Positions 1-8,103 of a stretch of 20,106 nucleotides of DNA are shown piece by piece. Made by a program: the position numbers and the translations under genes. The stretch is from Ferdinandcohnia sp036965165 (GTDB taxonomy: Bacteria; Bacillota; Bacilli; Bacillales; Bacillaceae_L), in the NCBI RefSeq assembly GCF_036965165.1, contig NZ_JBALOX010000108.1, positions 1 to 20,106 of the forward strand, read 5' to 3'. How positions within the stretch are numbered: the stretch's first letter is position 1; every line of letters begins with the position of its first letter. The notes below the pieces were generated by a model, which saw only the letters and a program-made list of their open reading frames with translations, was not told the origin of the DNA and searched no databases.

Positions 1-1336
1 CAGGAAGTAAGTTCTTCCTAGCAAGTGCAAACGGATCCACTCCACAAATGGCAGCTGCAGGAATTAGCGCCCAAGGTACGAGCGTTCCACCTCCAACCCA
101 AATGCCTGCAATTTGCCCAAGCGCTGTTAATGTAGCAGCACCCGCCCCAATTGCTGTTGAGAACAATGCAGCAAGTGAACCAGCCAACGAAATTCCTGAA
201 AAACCAGATCCGTCTAAGCCGGTAATTGCACCTACAGTTGTCAAGGTAATGGCTCCAACTGGGGCATTTAATGGTACAACAGAAGCAAGACTAACCCCAA
301 GATCGTTCACGATTCCTTGTGAATGTTCAGGTAAGAAATCACCAATAATTTTCGCAAAACCGGAGTCACCTAGATAGAAGAAGGCAGCGATTGGGATAAC
401 TGGACCAAAGACTTTAAATCCAAATTGGAAGCCTTCGATTAAATANNNNNNNNNNNNNNNNNNNNNNNNNNNNNNNNNNNNNNNNNNNNNAATAAGAGCT
501 GTTGCATCCCCACCGGAAAGATTTAATACCGACATGGCAGCTACATCTAAGGCAAAAAGAATTGGGATTAAGAATGCGAAGAAGCGTTTGGTTGATGGTG
601 ATAATAATTTTTTTAATTGTTCCTCTTCCTGCTTTGAAAGATCATTTGTTAATGGATTTGTATAATTTGATTCTCCACCAACTGAAAGGGTGCCCTTTCG
701 CATGTCCCGTCGAAGGAAGATGTAGGCTGCGACAGTCGTTACAAGTCCCATTACAAACACTAATGGAATACTTGCTTTTACAACCTCCAATACTTCGAGT
801 CCCGCAGCATCTGCAGTAAGCTTTGGAGCTGCCTGAATGATAAAATCACTCGACAAAGCAATACCGTGACCGAACAAATTCATTGCCATTGCGACCCCTA
901 ATGCCGGAAGGCCAACCCTCATTGCCACTGGTAAAAGAACTGCACCAATTAGGGCAACAGCAGGGGAAGGCCAGAAAAACCATGAAATCACCATCATGAC
1001 AATTCCGATTGTCCAGTAAGCAAGTGCCGGGGAGCGTATCAGTTTTGCGAAAGGTGCAATCATGATATCATTGATACCCGTAACAGTTAACGCCTTACTC
1101 ATAGAAACAATTATCGATATCACAAGAATGGTTGAGAGTAATTCAGAAATTGCATAAATAAAGCTATTAAAGACACCACTTACAGATGCACTTATCGACC
1201 CGGTTGCGGTAATGGCTAGTAAAAAGATCCCAATGATACAAATAAGTGAGGTGTCTCTCCTCATCACCATAAAGCCGATGATTAAGAGGATAAAAGAAAC
1301 ATATATCCAATGCAGGGCGGTTAATTCCACTAACAT
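1..1336 (-). CDS. yhfA: YhfA-like membrane transporter, partial (3' end outside window)
   Basis: Reading the minus strand from the ATG at 1336 gives an open frame of 445 codons to the window edge, so only the C-terminus should be missing. The product is very hydrophobic: membrane-like stretches lie near residues 11-25, 31-48, 62-80, 108-140, 190-207 and 250-275, with a charged loop at about 208-250 (KQEEEQLKK) and a Gly/Ala-rich C-terminal half. This resembles the two-halved ion-transporter superfamily and, from memory, B. subtilis YhfA (about 460 aa); substrate unknown. A run of 45 Ns replaces codons 283-297; the frame is the same on both sides, so the gene is probably intact and the gap is an assembly artefact. 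A GGGGG stretch about 7 nt upstream is the likely ribosome site. It lies 121 nt downstream of the hmoB-like gene on the same strand. Family assignment is fairly sure, transported substrate is not. Confidence 0.75.
   Translation of the reverse strand, partial: MLVELTALHWIYVSFILLIIGFMVMRRDTSLICIIGIFLLAITATGSISASVSGVFNSFIYAISELLSTILVISIIVSMSKALTVTGINDIMIAPFAKLIRSPALAYWTIGIVMMVISWFFWPSPAVALIGAVLLPVAMRVGLPALGVAMAMNLFGHGIALSSDFIIQAAPKLTADAAGLEVLEVVKASIPLVFVMGLVTTVAAYIFLRRDMRKGTLSVGGESNYTNPLTNDLSKQEEEQLKKLLSPSTKRFFAFLIPILFALDVAAMSVLNLSGGDATALIXXXXXXXXXXXXXXXYLIEGFQFGFKVFGPVIPIAAFFYLGDSGFAKIIGDFLPEHSQGIVNDLGVSLASVVPLNAPVGAITLTTVGAITGLDGSGFSGISLAGSLAALFSTAIGAGAATLTALGQIAGIWVGGGTLVPWALIPAAAICGVDPFALARKNLLP
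446..490. other. Assembly gap (45 Ns)
   Basis: Forty-five consecutive undetermined bases lie inside the yhfA-like gene. The length is a multiple of three and the reading frame matches on each side, so the gap size may be real rather than an arbitrary spacer. Confidence 0.99.
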
Positions 1337-1377
1337 TGCGAAACCCCCATTCATTCCGAATTCAAGCAGAGGTAACT

Positions 1378-1428
1378 ACACGTTTACCTATGTTTGTATT
1401 ACAGAATATGTGAGTAGGGATAACGTGT
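1378..1428. repeat. Short inverted repeat between hmoB-like and yhfA-like genes
   Basis: ACACGTT (1378-1384) and AACGTGT (1422-1428) are perfect 7-bp arms 37 nt apart, in the 121-nt gap between two minus-strand genes. It could be an operator or a weak hairpin; no T-run follows, so it is not a standard terminator. Confidence 0.3.
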
Positions 1429-1457
1429 GAAGAGTGTAGAAAATTTTTTTATCCGTG

Positions 1458-1964
1458 TTATTCATCTATTAAAGCATGATATGTTTTTGTGTAGACAGGT
1501 CCGGAAAAGATGGTTTTATTTATGCCACCTTTTGTTTTTTCTATCACTTGTTCAAGCTCCTCGAAGGCCGTAGAACGGGTCCAATCCAAATATAAAGATT
1601 CTTTTAACCAAAAGTTTGCAATGACAAAGGTCTCGCTTTTCATTGGGCGAAGTACGCGAAAAGCGATAAAGCCAGGGGTGTTTTGAAATAGTGATATCTT
1701 TTGAGTGATGTTGTATTCAAATAGTGGCTTGCCTTCATCGGACACAGGCACATATGTGAATGCCACAAAACCTGCATCGTTTATGTTCCCTGATCCAGTG
1801 AGGACCTCATATTTTCTCGGTGCCGCAAAAATCGATTTCTTAGTTGTTTCATGAAGAAGGATGGCTGTTTCGTTATTGTAAAACGGAGCCATATTTTCTT
1901 TTTTGTACTTTTCATGGAGTTTTGCCAAAAAATCTACTGTTCCATACGCAATGTAAAAATTCAC
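1458..1964 (-). CDS. hmoB: HmoB-like (YhgC) antibiotic-biosynthesis-monooxygenase-fold protein, degenerate active site
   Basis: A 168-residue protein starting at a GTG (1964) behind a strong AGGGAGGTGG site; the overlapping ATG at 1966 runs straight into TGA, so GTG is right. Length, the N-terminal start (FYIAYGTVDFL), the middle (GKPLFE, PGFIAFRVLRP) and the C-terminal end match B. subtilis HmoB, a haem-degrading monooxygenase with an IsdG-like C-terminal ABM domain. The gene is divergent from pbpF, as in B. subtilis. Unusual: the IsdG/HmoB catalytic triad is Asn-Trp-His (N70, W128, H138 in HmoB, from memory). Here W128 is kept, but position 70 is Thr (in FVAFTYV) and the position ten after W128 is Glu138 (in FEELE). 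Either it no longer degrades haem, or it uses other residues. Orthology is well supported; enzymatic activity is uncertain. Confidence 0.8.
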   Translation of the reverse strand: MNFYIAYGTVDFLAKLHEKYKKENMAPFYNNETAILLHETTKKSIFAAPRKYEVLTGSGNINDAGFVAFTYVPVSDEGKPLFEYNITQKISLFQNTPGFIAFRVLRPMKSETFVIANFWLKESLYLDWTRSTAFEELEQVIEKTKGGINKTIFSGPVYTKTYHALIDE

Positions 1965-2078
1965 ATTACTCCACCTCCCTTATTTATACGAAATACATAG
2001 TGAGAAACTTTTACAGTAATACTAAAAGATAACATAACCAAATTAATATAAATCTAATTATTCCAAGGAGGTCACTGT

Positions 2079-4217
2079 ATGAAAAGAAAATTATTTCTAT
2101 CATTATTTGTTATTGTTGGTTCATTTGTCCTTGGATTGTGTGGGTATTTGCTTATCATATATGCAGGTGACTATGTTATTGATGACAAAAAGCTGGTCAT
2201 GAATTCCGCAACAAAACTGGTCGATGAAGAAGGCAGTTTTATTACGAAACTATATTATGAGAATCGTGACATTGTACCAATTAAGGATATTCCGGAATAC
2301 GTGCAAAAGGCGTTTATCGCAGTTGAGGATACTCGTTTTTATAAACATCATGGTATCGACGTTCAAGCGATTGGCAGGGCGATCTATAAGGATATTGTTG
2401 CCGGTGGAAAAGTAGAGGGTGGCAGTACAATTACCCAACAGCTTGCTAAGAATGTGTTTCTTACAAATGAAAAAACGTTTCTTCGAAAAACTAATGAATT
2501 AATCATAGCCATTAATTTAGAAAAGAAATACAGCAAACAGGAACTTCTTGAAATGTATTTAAATCAAATTTATTTTGGACATGGTGCATATGGCATTCAA
2601 TCTGCATCAAGGTTTTATTTTAATAAAAATGTAAGTGATTTAACGGTTGAAGAAGGGGCACTGCTTGCAGCAATTCCGAAAGCACCATCTACTTATTCTC
2701 CCATTCTAAATTCTGAAAAAAGTAAACAAAGACGGGATTTGGTTATTAACTTAATGGAGAAAAAAGGTTTTTTACAAGCTGAGGAGGCAGTAAGGGTCCA
2801 AGGAAGGACGCTTTCATTGGATATTCATGAGGTAGAAAGAGATCCATCTTTATTAACTTATATCGATATGGTGTTTGATGAGGCAAAGACGCGTTATAAA
2901 TTATCAAATGAAGAATTGCTTAGGGGTGGTTACACCATCACAGTTCCACTTCATTTAGAAATTCAAAAAACAGCATACGAGCTTTTTAAGGATCAAAAGA
3001 ATTTTCCTGGTATCGATGATGATGTAGAAGGTGCTTTTGTGTTGCTTGATAATGATACTGGTGGAGTCTTAGCAAGTATCGGAGGTAGGCATTATGTAAG
3101 TCGAGGGATTAATCGAGTTTTGATTAACCGACAGCCTGGCTCGACAATTAAGCCGCTTGCAGTATATGGACCGGCTTTGGAAGGGGAAGAATTTGACCCA
3201 TATTCGATGCTAGTCGATAAAAAGCAATCTTACGGTGAGTATGAACCAAGTAATATTTCTGGAATTTATAAAGGGAAAATATCTATGTACGATGCATTAA
3301 TCGAATCTGCGAATGCACCTGCTGTTTGGATGCTTGACAGACTGGGAATTGATACGGCAAAGGAGTACTTAACAAAAACAGGAATTACTATTCCCGATCA
3401 AGGTTTATCGATTGCGTTAGGTGGACTGAAAGAGGGAATTTCTCCAATTGCAATGGCAAAAGCATATCGAGCCTTTGCCCGTGAAGGAAAAGTAATCGAA
3501 CCACATGTTATTAGCAAAATACAAAACCGAGAAGGAAAAATAATTGGAGAGGCATCCACTCATGAGAGCGAGGCATTCTCAAAACAAACGGCATGGTACA
3601 TGACAAGGATGCTTGAAGGTGTTGTCGATAATGGTACAGCAAGGGTAGGAAGTTATTCAGGTGCACTTGCTGGTAAAACTGGAACAACCAATTTACCAGG
3701 TGTTGAAAAGGGAAATAAGGATGCTTGGTTTGTCGGTTTTACCCCGTCTGTTGTAGGAGCTTTATGGATGGGCTATGATACGACAGATGCAACGCATTAT
3801 TTAAAAGGTGGTAGCTCATCTCCAACGAAACTGTTCAAGAAAATTCTCGATCAATCAGAGTTGAAAAAAGCCATAGCTTTTTCCGCGCCAAAGGATGTGG
3901 ACGAGCTAGAGCCACCGATAAGACTTTCCGAAATCGAGGATATGAAAGCCAATCTAACGTTTAAACCACTAGGGCTATTTACAGTTTCCTTAAATTGGGC
4001 ACCTTCTAAAGATGAACGGATTGAATATCGAATTTATGAGGAAAATTCGAAGTCTGTTAAATATGTGGGGTCCGTAAGAGGAATAGGAGGCTATGAAATT
4101 GAGAATGTAAATATTTTTTCGATGCCTTCCTATTTTATCGTTCCTTATAATTCGCAAACGAAGGAAGAAGGTGCACGCACACAATCTGTTAAGCCTACCT
4201 TTTTCTCTAACAAGTAA
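2079..4217 (+). CDS. pbpF: Class A penicillin-binding protein PbpF (PBP2c)
   Basis: A 712-aa bifunctional peptidoglycan synthase, close to the 714 aa of B. subtilis PbpF. Residues 5-29 form an N-terminal membrane anchor. The glycosyltransferase (GT51) domain at about 50-230 has the catalytic-Glu motif VEDTRFYKHHG (Glu83), GGSTITQQLAKN (114-125) and LEMYLNQIYFG (157-167). The transpeptidase domain has all three penicillin-binding motifs: STIK (Ser355-Lys358), SAN (410-412) and KTG (533-535). A C-terminal beta-rich tail of about 90 residues follows. The enzyme polymerises lipid II strands and cross-links them outside the membrane. In B. subtilis it is made mainly in the forespore and helps build germ-cell-wall peptidoglycan; no clear sporulation promoter was identified here. 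A consensus AAGGAGGT lies 8 nt before the ATG. It is monocistronic, with a hairpin overlapping its stop codon. Confidence 0.95.
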   Translation: MKRKLFLSLFVIVGSFVLGLCGYLLIIYAGDYVIDDKKLVMNSATKLVDEEGSFITKLYYENRDIVPIKDIPEYVQKAFIAVEDTRFYKHHGIDVQAIGRAIYKDIVAGGKVEGGSTITQQLAKNVFLTNEKTFLRKTNELIIAINLEKKYSKQELLEMYLNQIYFGHGAYGIQSASRFYFNKNVSDLTVEEGALLAAIPKAPSTYSPILNSEKSKQRRDLVINLMEKKGFLQAEEAVRVQGRTLSLDIHEVERDPSLLTYIDMVFDEAKTRYKLSNEELLRGGYTITVPLHLEIQKTAYELFKDQKNFPGIDDDVEGAFVLLDNDTGGVLASIGGRHYVSRGINRVLINRQPGSTIKPLAVYGPALEGEEFDPYSMLVDKKQSYGEYEPSNISGIYKGKISMYDALIESANAPAVWMLDRLGIDTAKEYLTKTGITIPDQGLSIALGGLKEGISPIAMAKAYRAFAREGKVIEPHVISKIQNREGKIIGEASTHESEAFSKQTAWYMTRMLEGVVDNGTARVGSYSGALAGKTGTTNLPGVEKGNKDAWFVGFTPSVVGALWMGYDTTDATHYLKGGSSSPTKLFKKILDQSELKKAIAFSAPKDVDELEPPIRLSEIEDMKANLTFKPLGLFTVSLNWAPSKDERIEYRIYEENSKSVKYVGSVRGIGGYEIENVNIFSMPSYFIVPYNSQTKEEGARTQSVKPTFFSNK

Positions 4218-4257
4218 TTATATTCAGTCGGGTTTAGGCCCAACTGAATATAATTAC
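4214..4257 (+). terminator. Perfect 15-bp hairpin overlapping the pbpF stop codon
   Basis: GTAATTATATTCAGT (4214-4228) and its exact reverse complement (4243-4257) flank a 14-nt loop that can add a GGG/CCC mini-stem (4230-4232 with 4239-4241). The left arm includes the pbpF TAA. It lacks a following T-tract, so it may be a weak or factor-assisted terminator or an mRNA 3'-stabilising hairpin. Confidence 0.55.
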
Positions 4258-4416
4258 AGCCTCCGGCGGATGCCACGATTTTTCAAAGGAGCATTTCGAG
4301 CAGTAAGATCAAAGACTAATAACGCCACTTCCTGTGGGTCTAAAAATCGGACACAAATACGCCGTGGCGTATTTGATATTATTTTCAGGGTGGTGTTAGG
4401 ATTTTCACCATCCTAA
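4258..4416 (+). other. Structured non-coding element, possible dispersed repeat
   Basis: This stretch between pbpF and hemE has no convincing gene. It is dense in complementary segments: CGATTTTT (4276-4283) with AAAAATCG (4342-4349); CCAC-TTCCT-GTGG (4325-4337); CAAATACGCC-GT-GGCGTATTTG (4354-4375, perfect 10-bp arms); and TTAGGAT/ATCCTAA (4396-4402, 4410-4416). GCCACG (4272-4277) could also pair with CGTGGC (4363-4368), competing with the third hairpin. A close relative of that third hairpin occurs near 14821-14840. I have a vague memory of similar text scattered in Bacillaceae genomes, but cannot name a family. Strand and function are unknown. Confidence 0.4.
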
Positions 4417-4421
4417 TGTTC

Positions 4422-4457
4422 GTCAAATTTTTGACATTTGCCGTGGTTTTGTATACA
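4422..4457 (+). promoter_or_regulatory. Candidate distal hemE promoter with overlapping palindromes
   Basis: TTGACA (4431-4436) and TATACA (4452-4457) resemble sigma-A -35 and -10 boxes but are separated by only 15 bp, shorter than ideal. The -35 lies within the inverted repeat GTCAAA-TT-TTTGAC (4422-4435) and the -10 within the palindrome TTGTATACAA (4449-4458), an arrangement that would suit repressor binding. No regulator is identified. Confidence 0.35.
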
Positions 4458-4530
4458 AGGATAGTAGAAACAATTATAGTGGTAGAGTGAGGATAAAAGA
4501 AACTACTATTTAATTAATGAGAAGTACTTA

Positions 4531-4539
4531 TGCTATTAT
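4531..4539 (+). promoter_or_regulatory. Candidate extended -10 promoter for hemEHY
   Basis: TGCTATTAT matches an extended -10 element (TGn followed by TATTAT, 4534-4539). The -35 region 17 bp upstream (TAATTA) is weak. Transcription would start near 4546, about 36 nt before hemE. Confidence 0.35.
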
Positions 4540-4581
4540 GGTAACTATTGTGTGAAGATATTGAAAGGTAGGTAAATACAA

Positions 4582-5619
4582 ATGCAAAAGGGTTTTAATG
4601 ATACATTATTGAGGGCGGCAAGAGGTGAGAAAACCGAACATGTACCTGTTTGGTATATGCGCCAAGCGGGACGATCCCAACCAGAATACCGAAAAATAAA
4701 GGAAAAATACGGTCTATTTGAAATTACCCATCAACCTGAATTATGTGCATATGTCACTAGACTTCCTGTTGAACAATATGATGTAGATGCTGCAATTCTT
4801 TATAAAGACATTATGTCTCCACTTCCTGCACTTGGAGTAGACGTTGAAATCAAAGCAGGTGTTGGTCCAGTTATCAGCAACCCGATCCGTTCCGTAAAAG
4901 ATGTTGAAAATCTTGGAGAAATTCATCCAGAAGAGGATGTTCCTTACGTACTTGATACAATTAAGCTATTAACAACAGAGCAGCTTTCAGTGCCATTGAT
5001 TGGATTTGCAGGAGCACCATTTACTCTAGCAAGCTATATGATTGAAGGCGGCCCTTCAAAAAACTATAATAAAACGAAGGCTTTCATGTACGCACAGCCT
5101 GATGCTTGGTTTGCCCTAATGGATAAATTAGCTGAAATGACGATTACATATGTAAAATCTCAAATAGCTGCGGGTGTAAAAGCAGTACAAATTTTTGACT
5201 CTTGGGTAGGGGCGCTAAATGTTGCAGACTACCGTCATTTCATAAAGCCAGTTATGCATCGCATTTTCTCGGAACTTCGTGAAGAGAATGTACCTCTTAT
5301 CATGTTTGGAGTTGGGGCAAGCCATTTAGCATTAGAATGGAATGACTTACCTCTTGATGTTGTAGGACTTGATTGGCGTCTTCCAATTATGAATGCGAGG
5401 GAACTTGGAGTCACAAAAGCAGTTCAAGGAAATCTTGATCCTGCCCTTTTATTAGCTCCTTGGGAAGTAATCGAAAAAAGAGCGAAAGAAATCCTTGACC
5501 AAGGAATGCAACAACCAGGCTACATTTTCAATCTTGGACATGGTGTGTTCCCGGAAGTGAAACCAGAGACATTAAAGCGTCTTACTACTTTCATCCACGA
5601 ATATTCAAAGAAAAACTAA
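4582..5619 (+). CDS. hemE: Uroporphyrinogen III decarboxylase
   Basis: A 345-aa cytosolic enzyme that removes four carboxyl groups from uroporphyrinogen III to give coproporphyrinogen III. The N-terminal family signature PVWYMRQAGR (22-31) supplies the substrate-binding arginines (Arg27, Arg31). The conserved catalytic Asp lies in YKDIMSPLP (Asp76), the second signature is GFAGAPFTLASYMIEGG (141-157, with Tyr152), and the C-terminal His is in NLGHGVFPE (His320). Length is close to B. subtilis HemE (about 353). The ribosome site (GAAAGGTAGG, about 10 nt upstream) is moderate. It is the first gene of hemE-hemH-hemY; hemH begins 56 nt after its stop. No sign of damage. Confidence 0.97.
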   Translation: MQKGFNDTLLRAARGEKTEHVPVWYMRQAGRSQPEYRKIKEKYGLFEITHQPELCAYVTRLPVEQYDVDAAILYKDIMSPLPALGVDVEIKAGVGPVISNPIRSVKDVENLGEIHPEEDVPYVLDTIKLLTTEQLSVPLIGFAGAPFTLASYMIEGGPSKNYNKTKAFMYAQPDAWFALMDKLAEMTITYVKSQIAAGVKAVQIFDSWVGALNVADYRHFIKPVMHRIFSELREENVPLIMFGVGASHLALEWNDLPLDVVGLDWRLPIMNARELGVTKAVQGNLDPALLLAPWEVIEKRAKEILDQGMQQPGYIFNLGHGVFPEVKPETLKRLTTFIHEYSKKN

Positions 5620-5675
5620 CTTTATTCAGTTGATATGCCAAGCCGCATTAGATTCTAGATTTTGAGGTGTTTTTT

Positions 5676-6608
5676 ATGACAAAAAAGAAAATGGGATTAC
5701 TCGTAATGGCATACGGTACTCCATATAAAGAAGAGGATATTGAACGGTATTATACACATATTCGTCATGGCCGTAAGCCATCACCGGAAATGCTTGAAGA
5801 CCTTCGCAGTCGTTATGAAGCGATTGGTGGAATTTCACCACTTGCCAAAATTACAACTGACCAAGCTAAAAATCTTGAGGAACATTTAAATCATATTCAA
5901 GATGACATTGAGTTTAAAATGTATCAAGGGTTAAAGCATATCGAGCCTTTTATTGAGGATGCAGTTGCACAAATGAATGAAGATGGAATAGAGGAAGCAG
6001 TGAGTCTAGTACTTGCACCTCATTTTTCAACCTTTAGTGTAAAAGCCTATAATGGTCGCGCCAAAGAAGAAGCGGAAAAACTAGGTGGACCAACAATTAC
6101 ATCTGTTGAAAGCTGGTATAAGGAGCCTAAATTTATCGAGTACTGGGCAAATCAGGTGAAACAAGTGTATGCTTCCATGACTGAGGTAGAACGTGATAAT
6201 GCAGTATTAATCGTTTCAGCTCACAGCCTGCCTGAAAAAATCATTGCAGCGGGGGACCCATATCCAAGCCAACTACAAGAAACGGCAGATTTGATTGCAG
6301 AAGCCGCAGGTGTAAAAAATGTTGAAATTGGATGGCAAAGTGCCGGTAATACTCCTGAACCATGGTTAGGCCCTGATGTTCAGGATTTAACAAGGGATCT
6401 TTATAATGAGAAAGGCTATAAAGCATTTGTATACATTCCAGTTGGATTTGTTGCAGATCATTTAGAGGTTCTATATGACAACGACTATGAGTGTAAGGTT
6501 GTAACAGAAGAGCTTGGTGTGAGCTATTACCGTCCGGAAATGCCAAATGATAAACCTGAATTTATAGATTGTTTGGCAACCGTTGTTCTAAAAGAACTAC
6601 AACAATAA
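5676..6608 (+). CDS. hemH: Coproporphyrin III ferrochelatase (HemH/CpfC)
   Basis: A 310-aa protein, exactly the length of B. subtilis HemH and very similar throughout. It inserts Fe2+ into coproporphyrin III (coproporphyrin-dependent pathway of Firmicutes). Tyr13 (MAYGTPY), the metal-site His183 (VSAHSLPEK) and Glu264 (ADHLEVLYDND) fall at the same numbers as in the B. subtilis enzyme. I chose the ATG at 5676: the upstream in-frame GTG at 5667 is part of the ribosome-binding sequence TGAGGTG, and the resulting start MTKKKMGLLVMAYGTPYK matches the family. hemY follows after 34 nt, so the two are almost certainly cotranscribed. Confidence 0.97.
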   Translation: MTKKKMGLLVMAYGTPYKEEDIERYYTHIRHGRKPSPEMLEDLRSRYEAIGGISPLAKITTDQAKNLEEHLNHIQDDIEFKMYQGLKHIEPFIEDAVAQMNEDGIEEAVSLVLAPHFSTFSVKAYNGRAKEEAEKLGGPTITSVESWYKEPKFIEYWANQVKQVYASMTEVERDNAVLIVSAHSLPEKIIAAGDPYPSQLQETADLIAEAAGVKNVEIGWQSAGNTPEPWLGPDVQDLTRDLYNEKGYKAFVYIPVGFVADHLEVLYDNDYECKVVTEELGVSYYRPEMPNDKPEFIDCLATVVLKELQQ

Positions 6609-6642
6609 TTATTTGAATTAAATGCAAAGAAGGCGATGTTAA

Positions 6643-8067
6643 GTGAGTAATCAAAAGGTAGTCGTAATAGGTGGTGGGATTACTGGTTTAACAGTAGCTT
6701 ATTATCTCCAGAAAGAGGCAAGGGAGAAGGGCTTAGATATTAAATGTACCCTTTTGGAAGCGAGCCATCGATTAGGTGGAAAAGTGCAAACAGTCGAACG
6801 CGATGGCTTTGTTATTGAAAGAGGTCCAGATTCTTTTTTAGCCAGAAAACAAAGTGCCTCAAGACTTGTCAATGAGGTCGGTCTAGGGGATAAATTAGTC
6901 AACAATACTGCTGGTAAATCATATGTTCTTGTGAATGGAAAACTCCACCCAATGCCTGGCGGATCTATTATGGGGATACCTACTCAAATCGGACCCTTCA
7001 TAACGACAGGTCTATTTACCCCGATTGGTAAACTGAGGGCTGCAATGGATTTTGTATTGCCACGTACACCTGGCGAGGGTGATCAGTCACTTGGTCAATT
7101 TTTTAGAAGAAGACTTGGAGATGAGGTCGTTGAAAACCTTATAGAGCCATTACTTTCAGGGATTTATGCCGGGGATATTGACCAATTAAGCTTAATGTCA
7201 ACTTTCCCACAATTTTATCAAGTTGAGCAAAAATACCGAAGTCTAATTCTGGGGATGAAACAAACCACACCACCAAAGCCAAATGGACAAACAAAATCTG
7301 CACCAAAAGGTCAATTCTTAACAGTCAGTACTGGATTACAGTCATTTATTGATGCAATCGAAGCAAAGCTTGAACCTGGTACAGTATTTAAAGGAATTAA
7401 GGTCGATGGTATTGAAAAACATAGCCATGATTATCTTATCAAGCTAAGCAATGGAGAAGAAATTACGGCTGATAGTGTAGTCGTTGCGACACCACATCAT
7501 GTGACGGAAGCCATTTTTAACGACTATTCATTTTTCAATTCATTTAAGGGAATGCCATCAACATCGGTTGCGACTGTAGCTATGGCTTTCCCTGAAGAAG
7601 CAATTAACAAGGATATTGATGGAACTGGTTTTGTTGTATCGCGAAATAATGATTATATTATTACGGCTGTTACCTGGACTCATAAAAAGTGGCCGCACAC
7701 AACACCTAAAGGAAAAGTGCTACTCCGTTGTTATGTTGGAAAAGCAGGAGACGAAGCTATCGTTGATCAATCAGACGATGAAATTATCAAAGTGGTGCTT
7801 GATGATTTGAACAAAACTATGAATATCACGGACCAACCTGAATTTTCAATTGTAACAAGATGGAAAGATGCAATGCCACAATACACGGTTGGACATAAGG
7901 ACCGGATCGAACAAGTGAAGAAAAATGTTGCAGAACACTTACCAGGGATCTTTTTAGCGGGAAGCTCATATGAGGGCATAGGATTACCGGATTGTATTGA
8001 TCAAGGCGAAGAAGCCGTTAAAATGGTTCTTGAATATTTAAAAATAGATACACCGGTATTAGTGTAA
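6643..8067 (+). CDS. hemY: Coproporphyrinogen III oxidase, FAD-dependent (HemY/CgoX)
   Basis: A 474-aa FAD enzyme close to B. subtilis HemY (470 aa). In Firmicutes it oxidises coproporphyrinogen III to coproporphyrin III with O2, despite the older name protoporphyrinogen oxidase. The dinucleotide-binding motif is VVVIGGGITGLTVAYYL (6-22), followed by the acidic ribose-binding strand end LLEAS and RLGGKVQTV. Landmarks shared with the family include ERGPDSFLARK, ENLIEPLLSGIYAGD, the C-terminal FAD motif GSSYEGIGLPDCIDQG and RWKDAMPQY. The start is GTG at 6643 behind GAAGGCGAT, a modest site; the product begins MSNQKVVVIGG as expected. It is the last gene of the haem operon; a TetR-type yhgD, which follows it in B. 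subtilis, is absent here. Confidence 0.96.
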   Translation: MSNQKVVVIGGGITGLTVAYYLQKEAREKGLDIKCTLLEASHRLGGKVQTVERDGFVIERGPDSFLARKQSASRLVNEVGLGDKLVNNTAGKSYVLVNGKLHPMPGGSIMGIPTQIGPFITTGLFTPIGKLRAAMDFVLPRTPGEGDQSLGQFFRRRLGDEVVENLIEPLLSGIYAGDIDQLSLMSTFPQFYQVEQKYRSLILGMKQTTPPKPNGQTKSAPKGQFLTVSTGLQSFIDAIEAKLEPGTVFKGIKVDGIEKHSHDYLIKLSNGEEITADSVVVATPHHVTEAIFNDYSFFNSFKGMPSTSVATVAMAFPEEAINKDIDGTGFVVSRNNDYIITAVTWTHKKWPHTTPKGKVLLRCYVGKAGDEAIVDQSDDEIIKVVLDDLNKTMNITDQPEFSIVTRWKDAMPQYTVGHKDRIEQVKKNVAEHLPGIFLAGSSYEGIGLPDCIDQGEEAVKMVLEYLKIDTPVLV

Positions 8068-8071
8068 ATAG

Positions 8072-8103
8072 AAAAAGGAAGGCCGCGGCCTTCCTTTTTA
8101 TTT
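8072..8103. terminator. Bidirectional terminator between hemY and yhfH
   Basis: Positions 8072-8099 form a perfect 28-bp palindrome (AAAAAGGAAGGCCG followed by its reverse complement) ending in T5 on the plus strand and also in U5 on the minus strand. It sits just after hemY and touches the 3' end of the opposing yhfH, so it probably ends both transcripts. Confidence 0.92.

Noticed and set aside
48..1430. Plus-strand reading frames at 48-377, 502-819 and 1212-1430
   Set aside because: They are antisense to the yhfA-like gene or its upstream region and give low-complexity products without ribosome sites.
4171..4416. 81-codon frame overlapping the end of pbpF and the structured element
   Set aside because: It starts inside pbpF without a ribosome site, reads through the hairpins, and has no recognisable protein features.
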